Positions 21,601-29,257 are shown, counted from the stretch's first letter. The stretch is 64,000 nucleotides of DNA from Trachythela sp. YZ-2020 (GCA_016169945.1 JADLSH010000249.1:930001-994000), one strand, 5' to 3'. Numbers and translations are program-made. Notes: generated by a model from the sequence alone, not told the origin.

Positions 21601-24600
21601 GATCAATAAGGGATGACCTTTACTGGGCCTCTATATAGGGAGAACATTTTATAACTGATAGCGCTATCCATGCAGTATGAATACAGTTAGTTTAGTTTAG
21701 GTTTCCTCCTGTAGTAACACTGGATCAATAAGGGATGACTCTTAAGGTACATTTACACGCTGTGATTTGTCGGTCCGATTTTAGGTTTCTCTTAATGTTA
21801 ATGACGATTATTTTCAGTTGGTGATGTTGTCAGATGACGTTTGCCACGTATTTTTCAAATATCATTGACGTGCATCTGAAATCGGCCCGACAAATCGCAG
21901 CGTGTAAACGTACCTTTACTTCATGGTGCTCTATATGGAGAACAGTTTAGAACTGATAAAACTATCCAGTATAAGTAAATTTAGCTTAGCTTAGCTTATT
22001 TAGTTTATAGTTTAGTTTAGGTTTCCTCCTGTAGTAACACTGCATGGAACAATAGGGAATGACTTTTACTGGACCTCTAGGAAAAACACTTTAGAACTGA
22101 TAGAGCTATCCAGTATAAATATAGTTAGTTTAGTTTAGCTTTCCTCCTGTAATAACACTGCACCAATAAAAAATGGTCCTTACTGGACCTCTAGGGAGAA
22201 CAGTTTAGAACGGACGGAGCTATCCAGTATATATAATGTTAGTTTAGGTTTCCAAGTCCTAAACTACAGTTTTTATCGTTATTTTCGTAGCATCCTCCAT
22301 TAAGTCGCTGTACGAATCGTCATCTCCGCGTACTGCAGAAAATTGTCATACACAACTTTTTTAACTACTTTGGTCTTGTGGTTGTCGTGTTGAATGTTGT
22401 TATAATATCTGTAAGTATCTGCAAGTATTTTCTATAGTTGTTGTTGTTTCTTTTGCCTTCCACCGTGCGATCAAGAAGTGTCTATGGCATAGTGTATGCA
22501 GGTTGCCTACGTATATTCCTTTCGCCTCTGTGATCGGGTTCGATCTTGCAGCTGAGAGCTGAGCTGATTAGCTGAATTACGAAGGACGCAGCTCGGCTTG
22601 ATCGAGTCGAAGGATTACTATATAAATGCGCTTCTGCAGGCTGCCCCCGTACGACTCATTTCTGATCATGGCGAGCACAGCTACGATGGAAGGGGGTTAG
22701 TTTGGGGCTTAACCAAACCCACCCTGTCAACATTCCCCGTGAGAGGAAACCGGAGTACCCGGAGAAAATCCACGACTTTCGGTAGAGCGTTGACTGACTC
22801 TTTTTCACACAAGTGTCATCAGTCCCCAGCTAGAATCGAACCCACGATCTCAGTGGTGAAAGGCGTTTGCTCTGACGACTGCGCCAAGAGTAGTGTTTCC
22901 AATTTGACTCTACCAAGCACCGCAGATTTTATCGGACTATTTCCGTTTCATGTTGTAATAACACTGGACCAATGTATGTTTTTTTATTTACATTAGGTGG
23001 AGCTATCGCGACGTTATGGACGGAGTACATTTTATGTTCACTCCCCTCTAGCTGTGAGTACATTCAATTTTTCATTCATTTATCTCATGGCTTGCTATTT
23101 ACGTGTGTATTTATTCGATTTTAATCTGTTTTTGTAGGCGGTGGACTTCTTTTTCATAGTGTATTATTTTCTGGAACAAGTGGGTAGCATTTTGAAAGAA
23201 TATCAAGCTATTTTTGAAGTTTTTTTGGAACAATCTTTTACTTTACTTTTAATTTAATTAGAGTACGTGACAAACAATATGCATGCCTCGTATCTTTTTA
23301 GTGTCTAAAAATTTGGGCAGTTGGCTGGCAACGGTATATCACACATAAGGTATGTCTGCTATAAGCGTAAAATCTCACACGTAAATATCTCACATCTTGT
23401 CAACAAGGTGTGTTCGCAACAGGCCTGTAGCAAGCTTGTCAACAAGGTGTAGCAATGTTGTCATTTTATCAAGTTGCTACAAGGTTGTCACTCACGACTT
23501 GTTAACAAGTTGTTGAATTGTAGGACGATAACAAATTGTTCGAACAAACTTGTAGCAAGTCTGTTGAGTCAACAACCTTGTAGCAAGTTGTGTCAACAAG
23601 GCGTTGACAACTTGTAAACAAGCTGTGAACAAGCAGTGCGAATACATCCTGAAAACAAGTTGTTGAAACAGCATTGGTACAAGTCTGCTGCAGATAAGGG
23701 TTTGTCACAATTTGTGCGTTTTTACGGCGTAACTATGTGATTCCACGGTCCATTTAGCTTGCATGGAAGTTTGAGGTCCATTTTTTTACTGACGTTTCAC
23801 TGATACTGTGTTGTATTACTTTACTTATAGCAAAACAGATTTGATGGTGTGATAACGCTCGCATTAGTGGTGAGTTAAGTATTAGTTTTTATTATATAGT
23901 AGACAGTAAGATATGGAAAGTATATGCCGTGACATATTTTCCATATCTTCACTAGTGAGGATATCGATCACGTGATCATTTCCCGCCAATGGCTTTGTGA
24001 TTTGAAAAGAACATTACACGGTGGCTTGAAGATATGAATTTTATCTTCTCGTGTTGAAAACAATATTTTACTCATTCGCTGCGCTCATTCGTTAAATATT
24101 GTTTTTACCACTCGAAGATAAAATTCATATCTTCGCGCCGCCGTGTAATATCCTCTATATATACAGCAAGCCGTTGTAGCTGAACTTACCAAATTTATAT
24201 ATATGCCTCTAATCATTTTCCAGGTTGCTCAAATTGTTGACATTTCAATGTACGGTTCGCCATTGGAAACCGACCTACACAAGTGAGTATTGAACTGTAC
24301 CCCAGATTTGCAAAACGTTTTCAACCTTGCTCAAAATAACTAGAAATTTCCGACATGCACGCTTTTGCCTGGGTAGATTTGCCAGTTGGCCATTGCAGTA
24401 CTGCTAATCTGACTGGGTGCTGACTGTTGCTACTAATACTAGCCTAATTTCAATATTTTCTCACTATTCAGATGAGGTTTGAGTACCATTCCACCTTAAA
24501 TAACGAAACTGTATTGATGTGCATGAATCTCTCAGCTATGGAAACTGTAGATGCGCTTATTTTTGCCTCTTTTCAGACGTTACGGCAATAGCGAGCACTC

Positions 24601-27600
24601 GACATGGAACGTTATTAAGATTGTCAATGTGCTGATTATATTTCGTCTTGTCAGGACTATCTTTAGTATCAAGGTACGTAAACCATGAACATTGTTCAAA
24701 TGTTAATACGAGAGAACGCGGAAATACCAGGAGAAAACATACAATGTTTGGTAGAGTCAAACTGGAAGCACTCTTCTCAGTTCTCAGGATAGATGGATAG
24801 ATAGTTTTAATGAAGTTAAGAACTTGCAAAATATTTTAATTGAATATTTACGATAAAGCGGCTTTTTTCAATAATCACCTATGTAATTTTACTAAAAACT
24901 AATTAATTACCTTAAATATTTATTAGAAAATTTTACACAAAATTTTACACATGGCAGTTCAAAATGTCCGACCTGTCGCAAGGAATGGCCATCATGCATT
25001 ATTTAATAGTTGCAGCAACTCATTTAGTTTAATATATATGTTTGGGGTTATTAACTATTTCCCCAAACAACTTTGTTGTTAGATTTTGTCTTCGATCATA
25101 CAATGACAGAATGTTCATGGTTCCCAAGATTTCTTTGTAATGCAAATCAGAAAAATTACACGAAATGCACGTTTCTGAAGCCTCAAATACCATACGAATA
25201 GAACCATCGATCTCATCGATACCATTTTTGCTTGTCTATTTAATTTGCAGTCTCTCTCAGTGATTACAAGTACCCTGGGGTATCTTTTGAAGAATCTTAA
25301 ACCTTTTGGTGGTATTATGGTGGTATAAGCACTTCCTTAAATTCTAACTTTTGAAATATATGAAGGTGTTGTAGATGGAATATTCGAACGAAAATTTATA
25401 TACATTTTTAGACCTATAGCCAGGAGCAATTGCGAAAAATGTAACTTTCGGCCCTCTGGCAGGAATCGAACCTGCGGCCCTGCGATTCCGGTGCAGCGCT
25501 CTAACCAACTGAGCTATACAGAGTCCAGTTGCTGAAACATTAACCGCAAATTCGCGTATATATGATGGGAGTGATGCCATATTGATATTTACCCATACCT
25601 TATACTGGTTTGTGGTTAATGCTCAGCAACTGGACTCTGTAACTCAGTTTGTTAGAGCGCTGCACCGGAATCGCAGGACCGCAGGTTCGATTCCTGCCAG
25701 AGGGCAATTTTCGTTCGAATATTCCATCTACAAACACCTTTTGAAATATATACCTATATATATACTTAGGGTATATCTGGGTTTCATCTCTACATTTTGT
25801 GTTTGTATTGAATAGGCTGTGTACTACACATTCGCCATTTTTGGCATGATGATATTTGAAAATGCCATACCGCCCCCGGAAAGTGGAAACACGACTTTGA
25901 AGTAAGTACTATACAGATCCCTATAGTTAAGTAGCAGTACAGTATATGCTGGAATATATCTGCACAGTAACGTAAAAAAGTGCTTTGTTACAGAGCTGAT
26001 ATCAAGTTCGAATTACTTGTTCTCAACCTGTCGTTACGCACCTGCAACAGACTTGCTACAAGGTTGATGGCTAAACAGACTTGTTGCAAGTTGTTGCGAC
26101 GACTTGTTAAGATAATGTTACGCGGAACAATTTTCAACACCATCTCGCAACGCAATAATGTTGCATGAAAAATTGACGCGTGTAACATGGTGCTTGTGGA
26201 CAATTTTCAACGGCAAAATTGTTGTGGAAAAATGTTGAAAGTTAATGAACGGACGTCAAATCCACACAACATTGTTGCTCAGATTTTTGTTTATTTTACC
26301 CAGAGGCCTTTGTTTGTTTGTACTTCGAAATGGCGGGAAACATAAACAAAATGGCGGAAAGTGAAGAAGCTATAAATATTATTTCCTCTGAAAAAGAAAG
26401 TTAAATGAAGGCCTGGAAACTAGATGATTATTGATGATTAGGCAACAATGTTGCATGAAAATTCTCCTCGTTTTACATGCGAGATTTTTCTCGCAACATT
26501 ATTGCGTTGTGAGATGGTGTTGAAAATTGTTCCGTGTAAGGTCGTGTAACATTACCTTTATCGTCTTGTAATTCAACACCAACTTGTAGCAACGTTGAAA
26601 AAATATTACACGAGTACACGATGAATTACACGAGTACACGATGGATTTTTTCTCCATTCATTTATATAGCTTTACATGCGGTACATACGAACAACTTGAA
26701 TACTGGGCAAATAATTTCGACGACTTTGGGGTAAGAGAACATCGCTGAACCGTGTAGTCAGTCATATTAATCTCTTTTTTATTAAATTCAGCCTGTTCAT
26801 TTCCTATTTTTCGCCCCAGGCCTCGCTGGTAGTGTTATGGGACGCGATGGTTGTCAATAATTGGCATATTTTCTTACATGCATATACTCGTTACACTTCA
26901 AGGTATCGTATGATTCTGTAAAAAACATTGTGCTACTAACCCCCAAACCTATTTTTGTATATGTGTAATACTTGTATCATTCTGAGAAGAAATGTAATAT
27001 ATCTTTATAGTAAAAATCCTCATCTTGATCAACTTTTTCACTGTCAAAGTTTCCGGATATGATGTCATTAGATGAATTTTAGCATAAAAAACAAAGGAAA
27101 ACTAATGTACAATTCACCTAATGACATCATATCCGGTGGCTTTGACAGTGAAAAAGTTGATGAAGATGAGGATTTTTACTATAAAGATATATTACATTTC
27201 TTCTCAGAATGATACAAATATTACACATATACAGAAATAATTTTGGGGGTCAGTGGCACTTTAACATTTAGCAGAAACAACAGTTTAACCCCAAATACAT
27301 TTTACTAAAACTAAGGAGATCCTTCTGAAAAAAATTTTATTCAAATAAACTTTAGCTGGTCTCAGTTGTTCTTTGTGGCGTGGTATTTGATATCGGTCGT
27401 TATTTGTGTCAACCTTTTTGTTGCTTTATTGCTGGACGTAAGTATATTTGAACTTCTACTTTATTTATACTTATCTATACGCCTGTCCTTCCAGCAAGGT
27501 CTTCCCTGATTGGTCCAGTGTTGCTACAGGAGGAAACTGGAGTACCTCAGCACCTCAAGTATACTTTTACTGTTATTTTTTCTTACTCAGGTATGTATAT

Positions 27601-28290
27601 ATTTTTATAGGTATTTATAGATCGTTGGCAAGAAAGACAGAAACATGTCGAAGAAAGTCATGGTCAAGATGTTTCAAGATCTTTAACACAGGTTGGAAAA
27701 CCTCCCTATTAAGAGCACGTGTAATTGGTCAACTACACCCTGTGCAATCCACATTAAATTGATTATTATTAGTGTAAGGACGGGTGGCGGATGCGGTTAG
27801 CGCGCAGCCCCTTAGCTCTGAGTTAAGCCGGCTATACAGCTGGTCGAGGGCACGGATTTACTCAGGTTGGGTAACATCAGTGTGCTTGATAAACTCATGT
27901 AATTTGAGATTGGTTGGTTCTCTCCTGTGCTTCGAGGGTTTTTCTCCGGGTAAACTAAAGCCAGCTTAGGCGCTAACCTTAACTAACCCTCGGAACATTT
28001 GTCAATTGGGTTGCAAAACCTGTCAAGGCTTTCCGTCCACCTCAGAGTGGTAAACACAATCAACTAAACTAAATTCTTATTACTTAGTTCTATTATTGTT
28101 TTTATTATTTTTCTAGTCGTTTATGGTTGAAAGAAAATCTTTCCGTGTTCATGAAATGTTCAGTGGCACTTTGAACGAGCCTTCAGAGGAAGAAGTTATG
28201 CGAGAGTTGGTCTATCATGGCTTTACATTTCGCTCTAATTCTACAGCAAGAAGGACAGCTTCTACCAGTTCTAGTAACTATAGTCTCTAG
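12517..28290 (+). CDS. TPCN2: Two-pore channel 2 (complete, 30 coding exons)
   Basis: Endolysosomal cation channel with two six-segment domains; TPC2 is opened by PI(3,5)P2 and linked to NAADP signalling. Thirty exons join with consistent phase into 787 residues (human TPC2 is about 750). Seen: N-terminal acidic stretch with a dileucine (L19-L20); IS4 and S4-S5 linker with K192-K193; filter I TTANNPD (D285); IS6 with YSQF; linker with a degenerate EF-hand-like motif (exons 15-16); IIS4 with I563, R566, R569; glycosylation sequons at N624 and N628; filter II VVNNW (N661-N662); C-terminal tail resembling human TPC2. Filter I, the CGTYEQLEYWANNFDDF stretch and VVNNW match TPC2 better than TPC1 or TPC3. 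Start is the first ATG of exon 1; stop TAG at 28288-28290. A candidate AATAAA lies at 29258. Introns hold many SINEs and MITEs. Confidence 0.93.
12717..12766 (+). CDS. TPCN2: TPCN2 exon 2
   Basis: Acceptor TTTCCTAG, donor AAG/GTGAAA; 50 nt, residues 29-45 (DELALSQAAIFIEDAFK). The N-terminal cytosolic helix region of TPCs. Confidence 0.85.
12975..13185 (-). repeat. SINE-D fragment in TPCN2 intron 2
   Basis: Matches, on the minus strand, copies at 27778-28075, 29325-29630 and 58120-58470 (shared GTGTGGGAGAAA and ACATCAAGTC landmarks). Non-coding; the open frames here are chance. Confidence 0.6.
13183..13480 (+). repeat. SINE-C copy in TPCN2 intron 2
   Basis: tRNA-like head (GCAGTTGTCAGAGC, then GGGTACGATTCC as box B) followed by a body with TCCCACAGGGAAAGTTGAC and ATCACAATTGTTGTAAA. 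Ends about 25 nt before the exon 3 acceptor. Same family at 22545-22905, 30780-31077 and 47357-47660. Confidence 0.75.
13507..13583 (+). CDS. TPCN2: TPCN2 exon 3
   Basis: Acceptor TTTTAAG; 77 nt, YRSIHHKIDASSLRLYRVYY..., the conserved pre-S1 region of TPCs, ending in a split Trp codon. Confidence 0.9.
14285..15185. repeat. Pyrimidine-rich tract in TPCN2 intron 3
   Basis: About 900 bp strongly enriched in C and T on the coding strand (many CCCCTTCCC and TCTCCC runs). No clear period and no coding signature; the open frames in it are low-complexity. Confidence 0.7.
15248..15313 (+). CDS. TPCN2: TPCN2 exon 4 (IS1)
   Basis: Acceptor ATTTAG, donor TC/GTAAGT; 66 nt. Encodes the hydrophobic IS1 segment (LGLVIFTNLCLAFVEPPSSL). 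Confidence 0.9.
15610..15727 (+). CDS. TPCN2: TPCN2 exon 5 (IS1-IS2 loop and IS2)
   Basis: Acceptor TTGTTAG, donor AAG/GTAACC; 118 nt, residues about 93-132. Loop followed by IS2 (ELACLLFYIVDLGLK). Confidence 0.92.
16137..16273 (-). mobile_element. Truncated MITE abutting TPCN2 exon 6
   Basis: Matches the reverse complement of the 21742-21917 element from GATGCACGT onward and ends with the same terminal repeat (GCAGCGTGTAAACGTA..CCTT). One terminal repeat is missing. The exon 6 acceptor begins right after it. Confidence 0.7.
16287..16403 (+). CDS. TPCN2: TPCN2 exon 6 (IS3)
   Basis: Acceptor TTTTTTTCAG, donor GAG/GTGAGG; 117 nt, residues 133-171. IS3 hydrophobic segment (WGYVFVLLLSIVDWLVSI). 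The exon begins 13 nt after a truncated MITE end. Confidence 0.92.
16585..16653 (+). CDS. TPCN2: TPCN2 exon 7 (IS4, S4-S5 linker)
   Basis: Acceptor TTTTCCAG, donor ACT/GTAAGT; 69 nt, residues 172-194. Arg-rich IS4 (RYRIRRIFRPYFLLQ) then LMKKT; K192-K193 match the PI(3,5)P2-binding lysines of human TPC2 (K203/K204 by my recollection). Confidence 0.93.
16750..16787 (+). CDS. TPCN2: TPCN2 exon 8 (S4-S5 linker)
   Basis: 38-nt micro-exon, acceptor TAATTTAG, donor AAG/GTTGGT; VRAIGRTVPQIL continues the linker in frame. Confidence 0.88.
16928..17000 (+). CDS. TPCN2: TPCN2 exon 9 (IS5)
   Basis: Acceptor CTATTCCAG, donor GAG/GTACAG; 73 nt. IS5 hydrophobic segment (FFLLFLHLVIFTFLGMLLL). Confidence 0.92.
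17050..17290 (+). repeat. 114-bp repeat, two copies, TPCN2 intron 9
   Basis: Two degenerate copies of the unit bearing GGATAGCTCTATCAGTTCTA, GAGGTCCAGTAAGG, CCAGTGTTACTACAGGAGGA and AACCTAAACTAAAC. No SINE head attached here. Confidence 0.8.
17325..17378 (+). CDS. TPCN2: TPCN2 exon 10 (IS5-pore loop)
   Basis: Acceptor TTTTTCAG, donor GG/GTATGT; 54 nt, Asn/Thr-rich loop (residues 232-249). Least conserved exon; assigned by phase and position. Confidence 0.75.
17487..17595 (+). CDS. TPCN2: TPCN2 exon 11 (pore I)
   Basis: Acceptor CCGTTTAG, donor GACG/GTATTA; 109 nt, residues 250-285. Contains the first selectivity filter LLTTANNPD; D285 corresponds to the pore aspartate of human TPC2 (D276). 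Confidence 0.95.
17655..18150 (+). repeat. 114-bp repeat array, TPCN2 intron 11
   Basis: About four units of the same repeat, with a short (AACTA)n-like extension at 18098-18130. Confidence 0.82.
18221..18286 (+). CDS. TPCN2: TPCN2 exon 12 (IS6 start)
   Basis: Acceptor CCTTTCAG, donor TTG/GTGAGT; 66 nt, VMMPAYKHNRLYAAYFIIFT.. begins IS6. Confidence 0.94.
18470..18534 (+). CDS. TPCN2: TPCN2 exon 13 (IS6 end)
   Basis: Acceptor TTCGACAG, donor AAG/GTATTG; 65 nt, LYCFMNLLLAVVYSQFQGYL, the IS6 gate region typical of TPCs. Confidence 0.94.
18560..19090 (-). repeat. SINE-B with tandem tail, TPCN2 intron 13
   Basis: Three to four 114-bp units followed by the SINE-B body and tRNA-like head in reverse (TTGGTAGAGTCAAACTGGAA, CAGACAACTGCATATTGCAG). 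Read on the minus strand this is head, body, then tandem tail. Confidence 0.78.
19101..19393. mobile_element. hAT-type non-autonomous element, TPCN2 intron 13
   Basis: Terminal inverted repeats CAGGGTTCGTGCA / TGCACGAACCCTG bound 293 bp built of CTTGAAAAGTGCTT-like units. Flanks share TGCAAA, not a full 8-bp duplication. It ends 39 nt before the exon 14 start. Confidence 0.7.
19433..19542 (+). CDS. TPCN2: TPCN2 exon 14 (post-IS6 linker)
   Basis: Acceptor TTTCTAG, donor AG/GTATGG; 110 nt, residues 330-365. S331 and R338 (in YFRLRTGIRAAFEVL) match human S322 and R329, which read PI(3,5)P2. Confidence 0.93.
19760..19970 (+). repeat. SINE-A copy, TPCN2 intron 14
   Basis: tRNA-derived head: GTAGCTCAGTTGGTTAGAGC (box A) and GGTTCGATTCC (box B), then a body with AAAGTTGTATTTTTTGCAAC. 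The acceptor stem ends do not pair fully, so it is not an intact tRNA gene. Other copies: 25350-25525, 25605-25740, 45365-45535 and 45536-45640. Confidence 0.8.
20806..20882. repeat. Small hairpin, TPCN2 intron 14
   Basis: CCTGTATTAAGCGGTCAC is mirrored by GTGACCGCTTAATACAGG, giving a compact stem-loop; probably the end of a transposable element. Confidence 0.55.
20924..21002 (+). CDS. TPCN2: TPCN2 exon 15 (inter-domain linker)
   Basis: Acceptor ATTCTAG, donor GAT/GTAAGT; 79 nt, STLLTRRLIQRVDFGRKN.., part of the EF-hand-like linker. Confidence 0.85.
21109..21195 (+). CDS. TPCN2: TPCN2 exon 16 (EF-hand-like)
   Basis: Acceptor ATTATCAG, donor CAG/GTTTGT; 87 nt, residues 393-421. DRNRRGQLTAKQF has the spacing of an EF-hand loop, but the final acidic ligand is Gln, so calcium binding is doubtful. 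Confidence 0.88.
21225..22265 (-). repeat. 114-bp repeat array, TPCN2 intron 16, with a nested MITE
   Basis: About eight units of the 114-bp repeat in reverse orientation (GGTTTCCTCCTGTAGTAACA, AACAGTTTAGAACTGATAGA), interrupted by the MITE at 21742-21917. Confidence 0.82.
21742..21917. mobile_element. MITE nested in the 114-bp array
   Basis: 176 bp with imperfect terminal inverted repeats (AAGGTACATTTACACGCTGT / GCAGCGTGTAAACGTACCTT), inserted inside the satellite-like array and so younger than it. Confidence 0.78.
22291..22410 (+). CDS. TPCN2: TPCN2 exon 17 (IIS1)
   Basis: Acceptor TTTTCGTAG, donor TCT/GTAAGT; 120 nt, residues 422-461, ending in IIS1 (NYFGLVVVVLNVVIIS). Confidence 0.9.
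22545..22905 (-). repeat. SINE-C copy, TPCN2 intron 17
   Basis: Reverse-orientation SINE-C: GGCGCAGTCGTCAGAGCAAA head near 22895-22870, a box B in GATCGTGGGTTCGATTC, and a shared 3' end (AGCTGAGAGCTGAG). It ends about 90 nt before exon 18. Confidence 0.72.
22997..23053 (+). CDS. TPCN2: TPCN2 exon 18 (IIS1-IIS2 loop)
   Basis: Acceptor ACATTAG, donor GCT/GTGAGT; 57 nt, VELSRRYGRSTFYVHSPLA. Assigned by phase and position. Confidence 0.8.
23138..23179 (+). CDS. TPCN2: TPCN2 exon 19 (IIS2)
   Basis: 42-nt exon, acceptor TTTTTGTAG, donor CAA/GTGGGT; AVDFFFIVYYFLEQ, matching the IIS2 FIVYYLLE motif of TPC2. Confidence 0.87.
23302..23349 (+). CDS. TPCN2: TPCN2 exon 20 (IIS2 end)
   Basis: Acceptor CTTTTTAG, donor AAG/GTATGT; 48 nt, CLKIWAVGWQRYITHK, matching the KVFALG/KIWALG motif of the family. 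Confidence 0.9.
23395..23710. repeat. CAACAAGTTGT-type degenerate array, TPCN2 intron 20
   Basis: Short self-complementary words (CAACAAG, CTTGTAGCAAG, GTTGTTGAA) repeated with changing spacing. Related stretches at 25990-26110, 26565-26600 and 45655-45960. Confidence 0.65.
23831..23869 (+). CDS. TPCN2: TPCN2 exon 21 (IIS3 start)
   Basis: 39-nt exon, acceptor TTACTTATAG, donor GTG/GTGAGT; QNRFDGVITLALV, matching the NVFDGLLT motif of TPC2. Confidence 0.87.
24014..24148. mobile_element. Foldback element, TPCN2 intron 21
   Basis: Inverted arms TTACACGG..GAAGATATGAATTTTATCTTC and GAAGATAAAATTCATATCTTC..CCGTGTAA around a central loop; about 135 bp. Confidence 0.75.
24224..24282 (+). CDS. TPCN2: TPCN2 exon 22 (IIS3 end)
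   Basis: Acceptor TTTTCCAG, donor AA/GTGAGT; 59 nt, VAQIVDISMYGSPLETDLH. Confidence 0.86.
24577..24673 (+). CDS. TPCN2: TPCN2 exon 23 (IIS4)
   Basis: Acceptor TTTTCAG, donor AAG/GTACGT; 97 nt, residues 543-575. IIS4 reads VNVLIIFRLVRTIFSIK. I563 takes the place where voltage-sensitive TPC1 has Arg (human TPC2 I551). Confidence 0.93.
25251..25322 (+). CDS. TPCN2: TPCN2 exon 24 (IIS4-S5, IIS5)
   Basis: Acceptor ATTTGCAG, donor GTG/GTATAA; 72 nt, SLSVITSTLGYLLKNLKPFG, matching the VASTVLGLVQNMRAFG stretch of TPC2. Confidence 0.91.
25350..25740. repeat. Inverted pair of SINE-A copies, TPCN2 intron 24
   Basis: A minus-strand SINE-A (25350-25525) and a plus-strand SINE-A (25605-25740) lie head to head about 80 bp apart, so the intron RNA could form a long hairpin. 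The tRNA-like heads are close to identical, but their acceptor stems do not close properly. Confidence 0.78.
25816..25901 (+). CDS. TPCN2: TPCN2 exon 25 (IIS5, extracytosolic loop)
   Basis: Acceptor TTGAATAG, donor AA/GTAAGT; 86 nt, AVYYTFAIFGMMIFEN then a luminal loop with sequon N624-T-T. Confidence 0.92.
26113..26565. mobile_element. Foldback element, TPCN2 intron 25
   Basis: Inverted ends: TAATGTTACGCGGAACAATT / AATTGTTCCGTGTAA..GTAACATTA, with ACACCATCTCGCAACGCAAT mirrored by ATTGCGTTGTGAGATGGTGT. The centre contains a short open frame starting MAGNINKMAESEEA, possibly a relic of a transposon gene. Confidence 0.7.
26670..26730 (+). CDS. TPCN2: TPCN2 exon 26 (luminal loop)
   Basis: Acceptor TTATATAG, donor GGG/GTAAGA; 61 nt, sequon N628-F-T, then CGTYEQLEYWANNFDDFG, nearly identical to human TPC2. 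Confidence 0.95.
26820..26902 (+). CDS. TPCN2: TPCN2 exon 27 (pore II)
   Basis: Acceptor GCCCCAG, donor AG/GTATCG; 83 nt, residues 649-675. Selectivity filter II VVNNWHIF; N661-N662 match the filter asparagines of human TPC2. Confidence 0.95.
26930..27259. mobile_element. Foldback MITE, TPCN2 intron 27
   Basis: 330 bp, nearly perfect palindrome (AGTAAAAATCCTCATCTTGA / TCAAGATGAGG-like arms; ends GTGCTACTAACCCCC / GGGGGTCAGTGGCAC). Starts 28 nt after exon 27. Confidence 0.82.
27356..27437 (+). CDS. TPCN2: TPCN2 exon 28 (IIS6)
   Basis: Acceptor ACTTTAG, donor GAC/GTAAGT; 82 nt, LFFVAWYLISVVICVNLFVA, the IIS6 helix. Confidence 0.94.
27611..27691 (+). CDS. TPCN2: TPCN2 exon 29 (C-terminal tail)
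   Basis: Acceptor TTTTATAG, donor CAG/GTTGGA; 81 nt, VFIDRWQERQKHVEES.., matching the NFLHKW stretch after IIS6. Confidence 0.87.
27778..28075 (+). repeat. SINE-D copy, TPCN2 intron 29
   Basis: tRNA-like head (GGTGGCGGATGCGGTTAGCG) and a body ending CCGTCCACCTCAGAGTGGTA. It ends about 40 nt before the last exon. Sister copy at 29325-29630. Confidence 0.7.
28117..28290 (+). CDS. TPCN2: TPCN2 exon 30 (C terminus, stop)
   Basis: Acceptor TTTTTCTAG; 174 nt including TAG at 28288-28290, residues 731-787. VHEMFSGTLNEPSEEEVMRE resembles the LFRDILEEPGEDEL tail of TPC2. Confidence 0.92.
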   Translation, partial: SFMVERKSFRVHEMFSGTLNEPSEEEVMRELVYHGFTFRSNSTARRTASTSSSNYSL

Positions 28291-28366
28291 CGATTATGTT
28301 ATGCAATGAATTATCAGAGAATTTTGGCTAAGCCTTGGGCAAATTGGGAAATATTGTTACGGAAAC

Positions 28367-28990
28367 ATTGTTTCCTGGCCATATTTCTTGAAGCTGGATA
28401 AACCAGGAAACATTCTTTTCGTAGCCATGTTTCCCGAATGTGGGCAAACCACGAAACACTGTTTCCTAGCCATGTTTCCCAAAGGTGGACAAACCAGGAA
28501 ACATTGTTTCCTAGCCATATTTCTCGAAGGTGGACAAACCAGGAAGCATTGTTTCCTAGCCATGTTTCCCAAAGGTGGACAAACCAGGAAGCATTGTTTC
28601 CTAGCCATGTTTCCTGAAGGTGGGCAAACCAAGAAACACTGTTTCCTAACCATGTTTCCCAAAGCTGGATAAACCAGGAAACATTCTTTTCATAGCCATG
28701 TTTCCCGAAGGTGGACAAACCAGGAAACGTTATTTCGTAGCCATGTTTCCTGAAGGTGGGCAAACCAAGAAACATTGTTTCCTATCCATGTTTCCCGAAG
28801 CTGGACAAACCAAGAAGAATTGTTTCCTAGCCATATTTCCCGAAGGTGGACAAACTAGGAAACATTGCTTCCTAGCCATGTTTCCCGAAGGTGGGCAAAC
28901 CAAGAAACATTGTTTCCTAGCCATGTTTCCCGAAGGTGGGCAAACCAAGGAGCATTGTTTCCTAGCCATGTTTCCCAAAGATGAAGGAAC
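28367..28990. repeat. 45-bp minisatellite downstream of TPCN2
   Basis: About 14 copies of a 45-bp unit (landmarks TGTTTCCTAGCCATGTTTCC, CGAAGGTGG, CAAACCAGGAAACAT). Because 45 is a multiple of three, several frames on both strands stay open for 90-160 codons; these are not genes. It begins 77 nt after the TPCN2 stop and may lie in the 3' UTR. Confidence 0.88.
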
Positions 28991-29257
28991 GAGAGGGGAC
29001 GTTTGGGGAACGGGAGGGGACGTTTGCCGAGTTGAAACGATGGTTTGGGATACTCTCACCTTGGTGGGACTGGATGAAATACATCCTGCTTCCATATGTA
29101 TGGAAGTGATAAATATTAGAGAAATGTATGCATGTCGGGGTCCCGGCAAATGTCTCGGCCCGCCTCTTTCATAGACAGGCCTTAACGTGCAAACATCTCT
29201 ACAGTGGACAGAAATTGACAGAATAGATAGAATATTTTATATTATGTTTGTTAGTTT

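Noticed and set aside
22598..22996. 132-codon plus-strand frame
   Set aside because: Lies across a reverse SINE-C copy and ends at the TPCN2 exon 18 acceptor; not conserved.
28314..29174. Several 90-158 codon frames on both strands
   Set aside because: They come from a 45-bp minisatellite whose period is a multiple of three, so many frames stay open; no start context or family match.
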